Positions 24,301 to 36,038 of a stretch of DNA of 64,000 bases are shown piece by piece; position 1 is the stretch's first letter; each line of letters opens with the position of its first letter. The DNA lies in NCBI RefSeq assembly GCF_051020765.1, contig NC_134946.1, positions 3,895,239 through 3,959,238 on the forward strand. The letters are read 5' to 3'. The notes under the pieces were generated by a model, which saw only the letters and a list, made by a program, of their open reading frames with translations, searched no databases and had not been told where the DNA came from. Source of the stretch: Lasioglossum baleicum. Lineage: Eukaryota > Arthropoda > Insecta > Hymenoptera > Halictidae. The translations under genes and the position numbers were made by a program.

Positions 24301-26434
24301 CAATTTTTACGCATGTACGTTTGTGATAACGTGGATTTGAATTGTGATAATAAATTCGCTGGTAAAACTATGATCTTTAAATTAAAAGATTTCTAGAAGG
24401 TAAAATTCAAGAATATAATTACAACTACTTAAAAAAAACGATAAAACATTTGGACCGCGTCTGACGCGTCTGATCATGACCGACAAATTCTACTTACTGT
24501 GTACTACTTATAAGACGCGAGCCCGAGGATCTTTAAATTCGAATTTCTCGAAAACTAGGCGCCAAACTTCGACTTGCTTTTATATTTAGAATCATCCCCT
24601 GTCCAGCAGACTTTTATTCTTCAATAATAGCAATAATAACAGAGAACTGAAATTGTATTTTGATTTAAAAGAACTGAATCACATTCGTATCATGACAAGG
24701 GGTTAATGATTTCAATAACAATATATCATTATAATTAATAACAATATAATGGTATTTATAATACAGTATAAAGCCATTTATTTTTATTATTATTATCCTA
24801 AAAATGATTCTGTAGACTGTAGAGAATAAAAATAAAAAGTGCTATAAATATAGTTTTTAAAATAAATAAAATTAACTGGGTACAATATAATTTATGTAAT
24901 TATATTCACATAAAAATCCAAGAAGAACTTTCATAGCGACAGTTTGTAACAGTATAACGGGCTCACACTTTTTCTTTAATGTATCGTTCGAAAGCTACTT
25001 AATAAGTTTAGTTCTTGTCGAATCGATCAGCCCTCGGCTCGACTTTAATTAACAAAATTATTTGTCGCGTCCGGTGATCGTTATTCTTGCGACGCGACAG
25101 TGGCTTTCGAACCGATCGGCGCAACTGAAAACTTTCGCAGCACGGAAGTCTCGTTAAAGCTACCGTTGCGGCATTCACTCGCCTCACGTTTCACGGGACA
25201 GTGGAATCTAGGCGAAAAACGATGGGGGCTTTAGATCCTTGTTTCGCTTTACGTCTCCCCATTCGTCGAGGGTAACGGCGCCGAGTAATTTTCCTATAAA
25301 CGAACCGATTTTTTGAGCGCCTCGGGAAAAATAGATCTGATGGCGGTCGATGAGATTTTCCTTTACATCCCTTCACTTCTTGTTGAAGATTCTTTGTCAA
25401 ATACATGTTTGCCTTCAGTGTACATTTCATTAGTTTCTTGTCATTTACTGTACTAATTAAAAACAAATATTTTATATCAATTAAGTGAGCCGTTCTTTTC
25501 GAAAGTAACCTAAGTCTATTTATTTTTAAATTGAGATATTTAAGAGTTTGCATTTCAATAAAATTAAAAATATTATTAAAAATTATATTATTATATTATA
25601 TTATATTAAAATTATATTATATTAAAAATAACGTGTCACACTACTTAAGTGTATCAAAGAGAGTTAAATTTACAATTCCTATTAAAATAATAGCAATTAT
25701 TAAATGAATAATATGTGTTTTCTTACCACAATCGGAGTTAAGCTACTTTCAAAATTTTTGAGAGAGCCCAAGTCCATTCGACATAATATTTAAAATGCTT
25801 CAAATTGATAAAATCAATACTCAATTTATTTTATATTTCTTTACAGTACTTCAGAAACACAATTTATGCAATTCAGGAAATCATCTAATTATATAAATTA
25901 CATAACAATTTACTGCTTATCTACATGTTGTGTATGCGGGAAGGGATTTGAAAAAGTCCATCATGTCCTTGTATTTCGCTGTTTTATTGTAATTTAATAC
26001 AATATTTTCACGAGCATTTATCATATTTTCACGATTATTTATCACGAACATTTCGAACATTTGAAAATCCGCACTTTCGGCCATTATCAATAATGGATTC
26101 GACTTAGGCCACTTTCAAAGCAATATTTTTAATCATTGAAATAACTGAGAAAATTTATGTGTCAAAATGTTTATATGGAAAATGTTGTTTATCAACAAAA
26201 AACAATTGACAAATGGACTTAGAGGCCACTTTCAAAATGAACGGCTCAAATGTCACAAAAGTAGTGCTCTAACTTCACTATCTGGATAGTCGTAGTAAAA
26301 ACTCTATTCAAATATTATTCATTTTAAACGAATCATTGTTAACACATTAATCACACATACATGTGTAGTTTTTTAAAATTATTTATTTAATGTTGCTTCA
26401 ACATCAAAGGTCATTAGCAACACGGTACATTTTC
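21369..26434. other. no gene; presumed intron
   Basis: Five kilobases of AT-rich sequence with no TIR pair delimited. It includes a possible lone CACACTGTATA terminus at about 23670-23681, short ATTATATT runs (about 25565-25625), and a GC-richer patch at 24950-25380 without recognisable coding motifs. Confidence 0.35.
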
Positions 26435-28047
26435 TTACAATATTTTGTACATATTTGAAACCTTAATATACTGGTCAAGACCGGCGATATACCCCTCAGA
26501 ACCTAGCAGAATGGGTAAGGAACAAGGCAACTTAGCTTTATACGACTCCTCTCCCCACTCCTGAGTCCTCCCCACCAACTCCTGTGGAGTGTGGCAGGAG
26601 GGTGGGAGCAGGGATTCTAACCCGACGCCTAACCCTAACCCAAACCCGGTTAACCAAGGAAGGTTACTGTAACCCGCTGTAACCCATACTATCCTCGAGG
26701 GAACGGTTCTCAAATCTTAGAGAGAGCAGGTTAACCCGCTCGGAGCGGGTTACTCACTATTAAATAGAGATTCACGGAATATAACCCGAATCGTAAAGTA
26801 TTTATAGCTAACGTATTATAAATAAACAGGTTCAGGTAATAATCATATTGAAAAGAGCTTTTTAAATTAGATTATTAGATAATAACAATAATTTTCAAAA
26901 TTAAAGATCGAATTCGTTTGTCCAAAGTATTATGATGTCATCTATAATGTCACTATTTAAACGTGAACACACAATAAAAACAATCTGAATAAATATAAAC
27001 GTTTTCAACACAACGTGTGAACACAACGTGTGAAATAAGAATGGGATGGATGGGTAACCCATAACAATAAAAAATCGAAAAACAGTTGATAAATCTTTTC
27101 TTCGTTTCGTTTTCCGTTCCGCGTCAAACAATTGCCAATCGACGCTCCAACAACGATACCATAATACCAGGCATTCTTGGCTCATTATTGCCTTATTATA
27201 TATGTATACATATACGTTCCTTCCGAAACACACAACATTCATACTCTTCATAATTACCTAAAATACAAATTTCTTTTACCAAATTTCTTTATCAATAATA
27301 AGTTGTCCTCATATTATTTAAAATCGATTTGTAGATAAATTCAACTGATTGGCACCAAAGCATAATTATAAATAAGAAAAGAAGTTCAAACTTTGCGTAC
27401 TCAAAACCCGCTCTTAGTGTGGGTTACAGTGTTTCATGGGTTACCAAAAACCGAAACCGATTCGGGTTACGGTTTCCAACCGTAACCCGCTCTTACCCGG
27501 TTAACTGGGTTACAGTTGGCCATCTAGTAACCGGTTACCGAAGCTACGCGGGTTACAGCGGGTTATTGAGAACCGAATCCGATTCGGGTTAGGTTTTTGA
27601 TCCCTGGGTGGGAGTACCAGAGCACGGTAGGGGCGATATGAAATAGTTGGTAGTGGGGGAACCGGTATACCGGTAGCGAGAAGAATGTTGCACCATTTTT
27701 GGATAGAGTAATGCGTTTTCTTCGGTATATTGGTCCGTTTTTATCGCGCTTAAATTCTTCATAAACTGGCACAATGAGCCAGACCCATATACAGTCGAGC
27801 AGCCCCAAACAAACGCTTTTGTACCGTGTGTAACATGCATAGATCGGTTTTGTCGAGTTTTCTTTATTGGGCTACCAAGCTCGAAACGAGCACGTGATAT
27901 CATTTTAATCGCGATCAGCATTTCCGCGAGCCCACGCTGTCCATTTTTCAGCGCAGAACACCAGACAAAAAACTGTTTCGTTATCGAAAATTTCACAGAT
28001 GGCAACACACACTCATTACCTTTCGTTCTACATTTTTGCACATGCAA
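26435..28047 (-). pseudogene. Tc/mariner-like transposase remnant, split by hAT copy 2
   Basis: On the minus strand, 28047 down to 27615 reads ISRARFELGSP..., then HGTKAFVWGCSTVYGSGSL and KTDQYTEENALL. This resembles the SDESKFELGS, VMVWGCFSYYGVGPL and Y.EILE..L segments of Tc-type transposases. Beyond the hAT insertion (26600 down to 26440) a tail QELVGRTQEWGEESYKAKL ... GYI resembles the C-terminal end of such proteins. Catalytic motifs are decayed. The family match is by eye and weaker than for the 12.9-kb remnant. Confidence 0.5.
26609..27606. mobile_element. non-autonomous hAT element, CAGGGATC family, copy 2 (998 bp)
   Basis: Inverted copy of 13280-14264, bounded by the exact 8-bp duplication GGTGGGAG (26601-26608, 27607-27614). 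The 13-bp length difference equals one 13-bp tandem duplication at about 27006-27030 (ACACAACGTGTGA twice), which shifts the shared small ORF. The rest is almost identical to copy 1, so both moved fairly recently. Confidence 0.92.
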
Positions 28048-28448
28048 TTAATAAACCGTGGACTTCTTTCGAATTTTTTCACGTGAAATGGCTGAAATTG
28101 TTGTTACACGTAAACAGCCATTTTTTCAATAGCCGTTTTCTATTTAATAAGTTTGTGTATATACAATTCTCAAACACGAGTTTGTGAAATCTACGGTAAT
28201 TGTTAGTTACTAAAATATATTTGTACTCGAGTGACTCGTATGAAATCGCAGGTCATGTACTAACGGGGATTACCTAGTATTATGTAATCGTAGTAAATAC
28301 TGCAACGTTTCTTGGTGTATTCAAGACAATTCGAGTGTGACGTAATAGAGATTTACTTTCAGCCAATGTGTACTGGCATGCACGTTCATTGAAACGACAG
28401 TTTTCCGTAACTGACGCAATGGGGATGTGAAAACTGTCGTTCTTATAG

Positions 28449-28864
28449 AGGGTGTTCTATTTGAATCAACATTCTCAAGTATCTGAAAAATTGTGAATTA
28501 TATTGAAAAACATCTCCAACAGAAGTTGACCAGTTCTGAGAAGCATATACATGTATAACAGTTTAAATAATTGCATAAATGTTTTAAAAATATACTAAAT
28601 AAATTGCGACAAGAACCATTAATTCATGAAGTATTTCAAATTCATGATATTCTTAATAATATTCAGTCATAAGTTCTCTAATCATTTTTTTTAAAGAAAT
28701 TCAAACTGCATTTATTAACATTTAATATGGCAAATTGACTTTTATACGTAAATTACGTTCTACGAAAACAATTCGTACGTCATGTTACGTGTCTCTCGAG
28801 ATTATTCAATTTTTGTTTGAGATATTGAGATATTGCGCCATTGCGAATTGAACGGGACACCCTG
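28449..28864. mobile_element. TA-flanked mariner-type MITE, 416 bp
   Basis: Left end GAGGGTGTTCTATTTGAATC and right end (inverted) CAGGGTGTCCCGTTCAATTC, with TA at 28447-28448 and 28865-28866. The inverted match is limited to the termini. No transposase. Confidence 0.7.
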
Positions 28865-29366
28865 TATATCCTCGATGCTATGGCCTGAATGATTCTCGCT
28901 TCTTCGTGCCGTTGAGATCCTTAAATCCTGAAGGATCGATGGAGGGTTCCTTGCAGACCCTAAGCAGATTGCAAGGAGGAACCCTATTAGCCGCTTTCCT
29001 CGAGCGTACTGGGAATGCCCCGTTTTGATAGCGAAGAATGGAGAACTACGGAATTTCTGCACTGCGAAACAAAGGATATTTTACGAAAATCCTCAATTTG
29101 TAGATATTTGTAGAGAACGGTGTACCTGCATCCCCCGGTTCTAAGTATTTCCAAGGAAAACTTTTATCCTTCCAAGTTTACCCGTTTCTAGGCTGGCACA
29201 ATACTTTTACCCTTAACCCTTAAAATGGGGGATCTCAAATTCTTTATTTTGGTGACTATTGGACAAATATTTATCTGCTTTGAACCAAGTGGTTTATTTA
29301 GACATATTTTGTAGTGACCTTGCAGGTCTGGATAAATTTTAAAAAAGGAATATGTGCTTAATTATA

Positions 29367-29625
29367 CAGGGTGTCCCAAAAATGTAATTTCTTGAGAGGG
29401 GTGGTTCCCGAGGTAATTTGAAGTAACTTTTACTAATAAGGAGTTATTAGAGAAAAACACGGACCAATCCAACGTCTCGCTTAGCGAGACTTGTAGCCAA
29501 GTCGGTATCCGCGCTCTGATTTTGGTCCGTGTTTTTCTCTAATAACTCCTTAACGAAGCCGCAACGAATATTTTCGTATGAGAAAAAGCTACTTCAAATG
29601 ATCTCAGGAATATCGGGACACCCTC
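29367..29625. mobile_element. palindromic TA-flanked mariner-type MITE, 259 bp
   Basis: Left end CAGGGTGTCCCAAAAATG; right end GAGGGTGTCCCGATATTC read inward. The arms pair over AGGAGTTATTAGAGAAAAAC and CACGGACCAA. TA flanks at 29365-29366 and 29626-29627. Same family as 49144-49499 and the fragment around 48190-48900. Confidence 0.85.
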
Positions 29626-29639
29626 TATAACAAGTTCTG

Positions 29640-30190
29640 GGGGGAAAGAAAATGTACCTTCTAGCTACTTCTGTGGAATGAAATACCCTCGGCCATGATT
29701 TTAGCAACCTTTAGGAAAAATACACATGTACGCTTGATTGTTACTCTGTTTGGAGAATTTACGTTCATTCGTGTTTCTACCTGTTTCTAAGAAATAGGAT
29801 GCTTCCGGAGATATTCTTAGAGAGCCAGGATACGTTCACCTTTTATTCTAGATACTTGTGGAAGATATAGTGTTCATTCGTGGTTGTTTCTAGGAAATGA
29901 AACACGTGTCAGCTGTTTCTAGGAAATGAAACATGTTTAGTCATAATTCTAGCTATTTCTAGTAAATAAAATACGTTCAGATTCGATGTTAGTTATTTTT
30001 AGGGCTCGGAATATGTTCGTCGACGATTTTAGCTATTTCTGGGTAATAGTGCACGCTCGCCCTCGATTGTATGTCTATTGTAGAGCAGATCATTCATGTT
30101 TTGAGTCGTTATTTCTAGGGAATTCATTTTCATCCTCCATTATAGATATTTGTAGAAAAGCCATAATTATTCCGCCCTTCTAAAAGTTAT
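29640..30190. repeat. decayed minisatellite, about 45-60-bp unit
   Basis: A motif of the form (AGCT)TATTTCTAGGAAATGAAA..ACGTTCATTCGTG recurs irregularly, e.g. at about 29785, 29890, 29918, 29950, 29993, 30030 and 30108. Copies are diverged and spacing is uneven. Weaker echoes may extend back to about 29095. Confidence 0.6.
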
Positions 30191-33049
30191 GGTATAAGAG
30201 TTAATTGATTCTTTAAATGATTTTGGTTACAAGCAGTGTGAATGACCAACATTTTTGGGAGAAACATTTTGAACACTACTTGACGGTCTAATAGAAATAA
30301 ATCGTTACATATCCGGAATTCTTGAACAAATTTTTCTACAGCAGCAGCAATTGCAATTGTTGAAGCAACAAATAATTTAAAGTATTACAGTTTAATCATT
30401 ACTTTATCGATTGCTACTTAAATATTATTAAGCTCGTTCCTGATAAGGTATTGTCACTAAGGAGCTTACCATTAGGCTTCCGGTGGTGATAAGTCGGCAT
30501 TAACTAAGAGCATCAAGCTGAAACTATTGTGGCAGGATGATGGTTGAATTAACATTGCATTTTTACGTCACTGTGGTTTAAATGTCAATACACGAATAGA
30601 TATTATTTGCACAGATTGAATAATCTTTTATACAGTTACTTAGATAAAAAGTTTATTTGTAAAAGGAGTCAAAATACCTCGAATTTGTTTATTAAAATGT
30701 AGGATTTCTACAGCAGGAAATATAACAAAACAAATGAAATTTGTTTCTAGAAAAATGAGAATAAAGTATAATAGATATCGTAAATATAAATGTGTTTGCA
30801 ATTCTTTTTGTATTTTCTGGCAAGTGAACGCGTCACTTTTTGAAAACTGATGTTTTTTTGATACTGACAATAAATCATGTTGTTGCGAGAAACAACGTCG
30901 GGTCGTTATTTTATTTTACGTTCAGTAATGTCACTCTAGATAAACAATTTTCAACAGGCGACATGAGAAGAATGTCGCCGTTTTTTTCAAAATCTGCCCC
31001 TCTGCAACCGACAGATTAATCAACGTTCATAAATGTATACCATAATATAAATAAAAAACTATATCAAGGAAAGTCACAATAAAATTACAATATGTTACAT
31101 AAATTCGTTCATTTGAATCACAAAATAATTGTTTTTATTTGAAACAACATAATGTGGACTTTATGTAAAATAAAATTATTGTGCACCGATAGACAGCAGC
31201 CAGGTAAAGACTTTCTTGTTTTACTAATTACAGTAAATTGGAAATGATCCTTTCACTGTGTACAGAAGTGTTCATACATGAATTTTCAAAAATAAAATAT
31301 ACAAGATCGCATGAAATTACAAAAGAAATATAAATATTAAAGTCGCTATAAAATACAATACATTCAATCACTGACAATTTTCAATCCAGCTAAATGAAAA
31401 TGTCGGACACATTTCCTGAATATTAATTTTCACAATTCGGACTTCGTTACTGTTCAAAAGACTCGAGCAGAACACAATTTCGACGTGGCCCAAAGCGATA
31501 TAATTTTCACCGTGGCACTAATTAAACCTAAAAAGTAAACCCGCCCGTATCGAGTAGAGTTACACAGTCTGGAGCCTTTATGGTGACCAAAGAACCCCCG
31601 CTAGTAGATGTTTCATCACGAAGGGACATCCACAGCTGATGCTCGAAAGTTGGATTATTCGTATTCACCGTTCCGCTCGACGCGGCGTTATGCTAACGCA
31701 TCCTTAACTAGACTTTAGTTCACAAACAAGTTTCCGCGCAACAGAATATTGAGAGTTAAAATTATGGAAAATTTTGCCTGAACTTATGATAATATCACGT
31801 CGAATTACTTGACTAAATTACTGCAGTTGGGAACAGAAAGCATCACGCTCTATCCGTAATTGCCTAATTGTATTTGTAGAAGTCGAGGAATATTAACATA
31901 TATATAAATGTAGTTCTTTCTGTTTCTCACGTCCTGAAACCATGCAACATTTAATGGAAAACTTTTTGCACATGTAACGAACCTTAGGTTCGGATAATCG
32001 AGATTCTACTGTATCGCGAATTAAGCAAGCAAATATGCTCTGAATACGTTGGTAAACGTTTCGCAGCAAAATCGTTAAATAAATGAATTGAAAAAGTTTT
32101 ATCATTGGTCGTACGTATGAAAATGTGAAATTGGTATTGGACAATACACAGAAAACTTCAAAAATCACTTATACTGTGTACAGACATTTCTATAGAAAGC
32201 AATTTCCCTTCGTCGCGCACAGCTCTCGAGAAGTTAAATTATACGTATTGCGATTTCATTTATCTATCGTGGAAATGAAAAATCCACTCTCACGTAACGC
32301 GACCGCAAGCACCTAAAATTGGGAGATCCCTGAAGGAGATTAGGTTAAGCTAGCAGCTTAGTCCCCTCGCCCCTCGCGATTGTTCAATTTGTGCTCGGTA
32401 ACTGTGATCCCTGCGGAGTACCAAAAATTCGGAAATTTGTACATTCCACTTTTCAAAAAGCTGTGAACATTTCAGAGTGAGAGACAACTTTCCTCGTCAA
32501 AATCTACGATTATCGGCCATTAATTAACTTCTTGAACAGTTAATCATTAATTTCTCGACCGGTACAATTAAACAGTGTAAAGGAGAGTAGGAGATACTTG
32601 AAAAAAAAAAGAAAGACACATTCTTCAGACATGTGGTGCACATCAGAACGCAATCATTATGATATCGATTATGAGTATTTACGCCATTGACCTTTGTAGT
32701 CCAACCCTATAATCAAACCTGATGTAGCACACAACACGGTGAGGATAGACCGTGTACATGTGAATACGCAGATGGCCGTCTTAATTTATAGATAGCTTGT
32801 CGATCTATCTCTTATGATACGATTTCTTCTCCTTCTTCATCCCTTTCACACACACACACATGAAGGAAAAATAAATAAATTCCACTTATTTTTATTTTTA
32901 TTAGAATAAAGTGATTCCACTTTGAAAAAATAAGTCGAAAATGCAGAATAAAATTTTTCCATAGTCGCAATGAATGTTTTGACAGAAATTAGCTATCGGA
33001 TACTGTCCAGAGTCACTACCCTTCTCCTTCTACGACGCTATTTCGCCAC
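30191..33049. other. no gene recognised
   Basis: AT-rich DNA with a short (CA)n run at about 32851. Small ORFs show no family motif and no TIR pairs were delimited. Confidence 0.35.
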
Positions 33050-33174
33050 TCTCACGCCGGGGCCCGGTCACGTGACGCGCTCCGCCTCTGTCTTGTTCCC
33101 TCATCATCTAACTTGTTTTTTTTAAGTTTAAGGGGGTAAATGTTATTAAAGTTATCGATCGTAATGATGTTTAA

Positions 33175-33728
33175 AAACAGACAAGAATTATAATCTCGGC
33201 GCAACGGTTCGATCAATTAAACAACTAAAGCAATTTTACAAATTAATTTTACACTTTCTACGTTTCGATCCTAATTTGGATCATCCTCAAGAAAAGCGGA
33301 AAAACTGCATCTGGAAATATACCAATTGAAATAAAAACAGTTTTGATGTTGGAAAAAACATTGAAAGATTGACTCACTTGCTTTATGGAAATTTTAACAT
33401 TGATATTTAATTTGGTGACACGTGTTACTCATATGTTGTTTCACAGGTTACTAAGGCACAGACACACGAGGCCCAAGAACCATAAACCTATCAGTGATCA
33501 ATAGATCACCTAGCCAATCGATATCTGGCGGGATATTCAAATGATGAGAATCCACACTAACTGCCCTCTAACAGAATTTCTACACTCATTAGAGTATATA
33601 AAGGAAACAAACAATTTTTGACCAAGTCATACAGAGTTGTTTTGTAGTTGATAAACATAGGATAAAATTAAGTTAGAAAATGACTCATCATAGAACCGTT
33701 GCGCCGAGATTATAATTCTTGTCTGTTT
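33175..33728. mobile_element. TIR element at a TTAA site, 554 bp
   Basis: Left end AAACAGACAAGAATTATAAT and right end its inverted copy. The match continues through CTCGGCGCAACGGTTC (about 36 bp, apparently perfect). TTAA flanks both ends (33171-33174, 33729-33732). No coding frame. TTAA specificity is typical of piggyBac, but the terminus does not start with the usual C-run, so the superfamily is only suggested. Confidence 0.8.
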
Positions 33729-33732
33729 TTAA

Positions 33733-35032
33733 GGGGGTAGTATAGGCTAGATTTGTAACTAGAAAGGAACTAGAATCTTACTAGATTTTGGGTCGAAAAT
33801 ATGGGTTTGCGTCCAGACGTTGATTGACCTTATTAGAACAAATTGTGGGCTGTGTGAGGGCTCTTTCGAAAGAGGAAGGTTCAACGCAGCGCGCTTTTCT
33901 CACGAGGTTAACGAGATTATGTTTATATCTAATAATATGATGGCCCAAAGTAGAGAAAAAATCTAGGAAAAAATCCCGCAGATTTCAATGCATTTTCTGT
34001 CTCTAATAGACTTTTTTGACTTATGAGATGAGAAAAGCGCGCTGCGTTGAACCTTCCTCTTTCGAATGAGCCCTCACACAGCCCACAATTTGTTCTAATA
34101 GGGTCAATCAACGTCTGGGCGCAGATCCATGTTTCGACCCATTTTTCTAGTAAGATTCTAGTTATTTGCTAGATATTTGCTATTTACTAGAATCTTACTA
34201 GATTTTGGGTCGAAAAAATGGGTTCGGAACTAAACGTTGTTTGACCTTATACGAGCATATTTTGAGCTGGGTGAGGGCTCATTCTAAAGAGGATGGTTCA
34301 ACGCAGCGCGCTTTTCTCATCTCATATGTCAAAAAAGTCTATTAGAGACAGAAAATGCATTGAAATCTGCGGGATTTTTTCCTAGATTTTTTCTCTACTT
34401 TGGGCCCTCATATTATTAATTATTAACATAATCTCGTTAACCTCGTGAGAAAAGCGCGCTGCGTCTAACCTTCCTCTTTCGAATGAGCCCTCACACAGCC
34501 CACAATTTGTTTTAATAGGGTCAATCAACGTCTGGGCGCAGATCCATGTTTCGACCCATTTTTCTAGTAAGATTCTAGTTATTTGCTAGATATTTGCTAT
34601 TTACTAGAATCTTACTAGATTTTGGGTCGAACAAATGGGTTCGGAACTAAACGTTGTTTGACCTTATACGAGCATATTTTGAGCTGGGTGAGGGCTCATT
34701 CTAAAGAGGATGGTTCAACGCAGCGCGCTTTTCTCATCTCATATGTCAAAAAAGTCTATTAGAGACAGAAAATGCATTGAAATCTGCGGAATTTTTTCCT
34801 AGATTTTTTCTCTACTTGGGGCCATCATATTATTAGATATAAACATAATCTCGTTAACCTCGTGAGAAAAGCGCGCTGCGTCTAACCTTCCTCTTTCGAA
34901 AGAGCCCTCACACAGCCCACAATTTGTTCTAATAAGGTCAATCAACGTCTGGACGCAAACCCATATTTTCGACCCAAAATCTAGTAAGATTCTAGTTCCT
35001 TTCTAGTTACAAATCTAGCCTATACTACCCCC
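33733..35032. mobile_element. TTAA-flanked foldback element with internal tandem duplication, 1300 bp
   Basis: Terminus GGGGGTAGTATAGGCTAGAT at both ends (inverted), with TTAA at 33729-33732 and 35033-35036. Long arms pair over CTAGAATCTTACTAGATTTT, CGCAGCGCGCTTTTCTCA and GAGCCCTCACACAGCCC. The centre contains two direct copies of an approximately 420-bp palindromic block (about 34185-34600 and 34605-35000). No transposase. The small ORF on the minus strand is incidental. Confidence 0.88.
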
Positions 35033-35290
35033 TTAAGGACTGTTAGGGAAAAAATGCATAAAGATTACGGTCGGGGGGAAAGTGTGGGGCTCGACACGGT
35101 ACTCTCGAATGCACCGGGCCCTCATACCCACTAAAGAAAAAACCTAACAGTCCAGGACTCAAAATTGAGACCCGGTCCACCTCCTACTGGGCCAAAGAAT
35201 GGTGAGCACTGCGACCCGCTACTCGCATTACTCTAGTGTTCACATATCTTTGGCTCTCTCCCACACCTGTTCTTATCTTATGATCTAAAT

Positions 35291-36038
35291 TAGTGGTCGG
35301 CAACGGCAGTGTCTTTTGGCTCGCTACGCTTCCTTTCGTCTCGCTCCTCGTGACGGTCCTAGTCCTCGAGGCAGCTCACTGATCTAACTTGTTCCCCTCC
35401 ATTCTAGTCAACTCCCCTGATCTGGCGACTTTGACTCTGCCTACGGCTCAGTGCCGCCAGAATCAACCAAAACTGGAATCGACCGTTCCACTATCTTATT
35501 CCAGGACCATGAGCCTACCTTCAACATCCCCCACGAAGACAGTAGACTGGTCACGTATTAATCTGCACTGAGAAAAAAAAGTAGTTACTTCAATAACACG
35601 CGTGTTATTGTAATTTTTTTTCTTCGATGAATATCAATGTATTCTTTCGAATAGTATGAAATTTAGAAGCAAATCGTGATGTATTTGAATTGTCTATCAT
35701 GAAATGATTGAAAATATTATTCGATTCAATACCGTACATTATTATTCGTAATATTTCTCTTTTTCCTTCAAGCGGATATGTTGTTAAAAAAAATTTGAGA
35801 AATGTGAGAATTGATTTATACTGGAATTGGTTTGAGGCCATATCTTATTCTTTTGAAAACATTGATGTCAAGCTATTCGCTTATATGATTGGCGGAAATG
35901 AGTTTTGCTATTGAGAGATTCAGTAGTATTAAATATTAAAATAAGTTCATATGATATTGGCACTATTCAATAGTACATCTTATTGAATCAACATATATTT
36001 TTTTTTGTTTCGACAGCATTTCTTTCTCAGTGTGGTTA
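35291..36038. other. no gene recognised
   Basis: Mixed sequence; CCCCTGATCTGGCGACTTTG (about 35410) resembles ATCTGGCGACACTG stretches at 37126 and 48171, probably pieces of one dispersed repeat. No exon recognised. Confidence 0.35.

Larger units (their letters stand above)
33050..35290. repeat. unclassified repeat R, copy 2, split by TTAA-site elements
   Basis: Segments 33050-33131 and 35037-35290 are one repeat R copy interrupted by about 1.9 kb. Before the gap it reads TTTTTTTTAAGTTTAA and after it GGACTGTTAGGGAAAAAATGC, exactly as in the uninterrupted copy at about 17920-17960. The 5' part (CGGTCACGTGACGCG followed by CTCTGTC) also recurs inverted at about 48060-48110. Confidence 0.75.
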
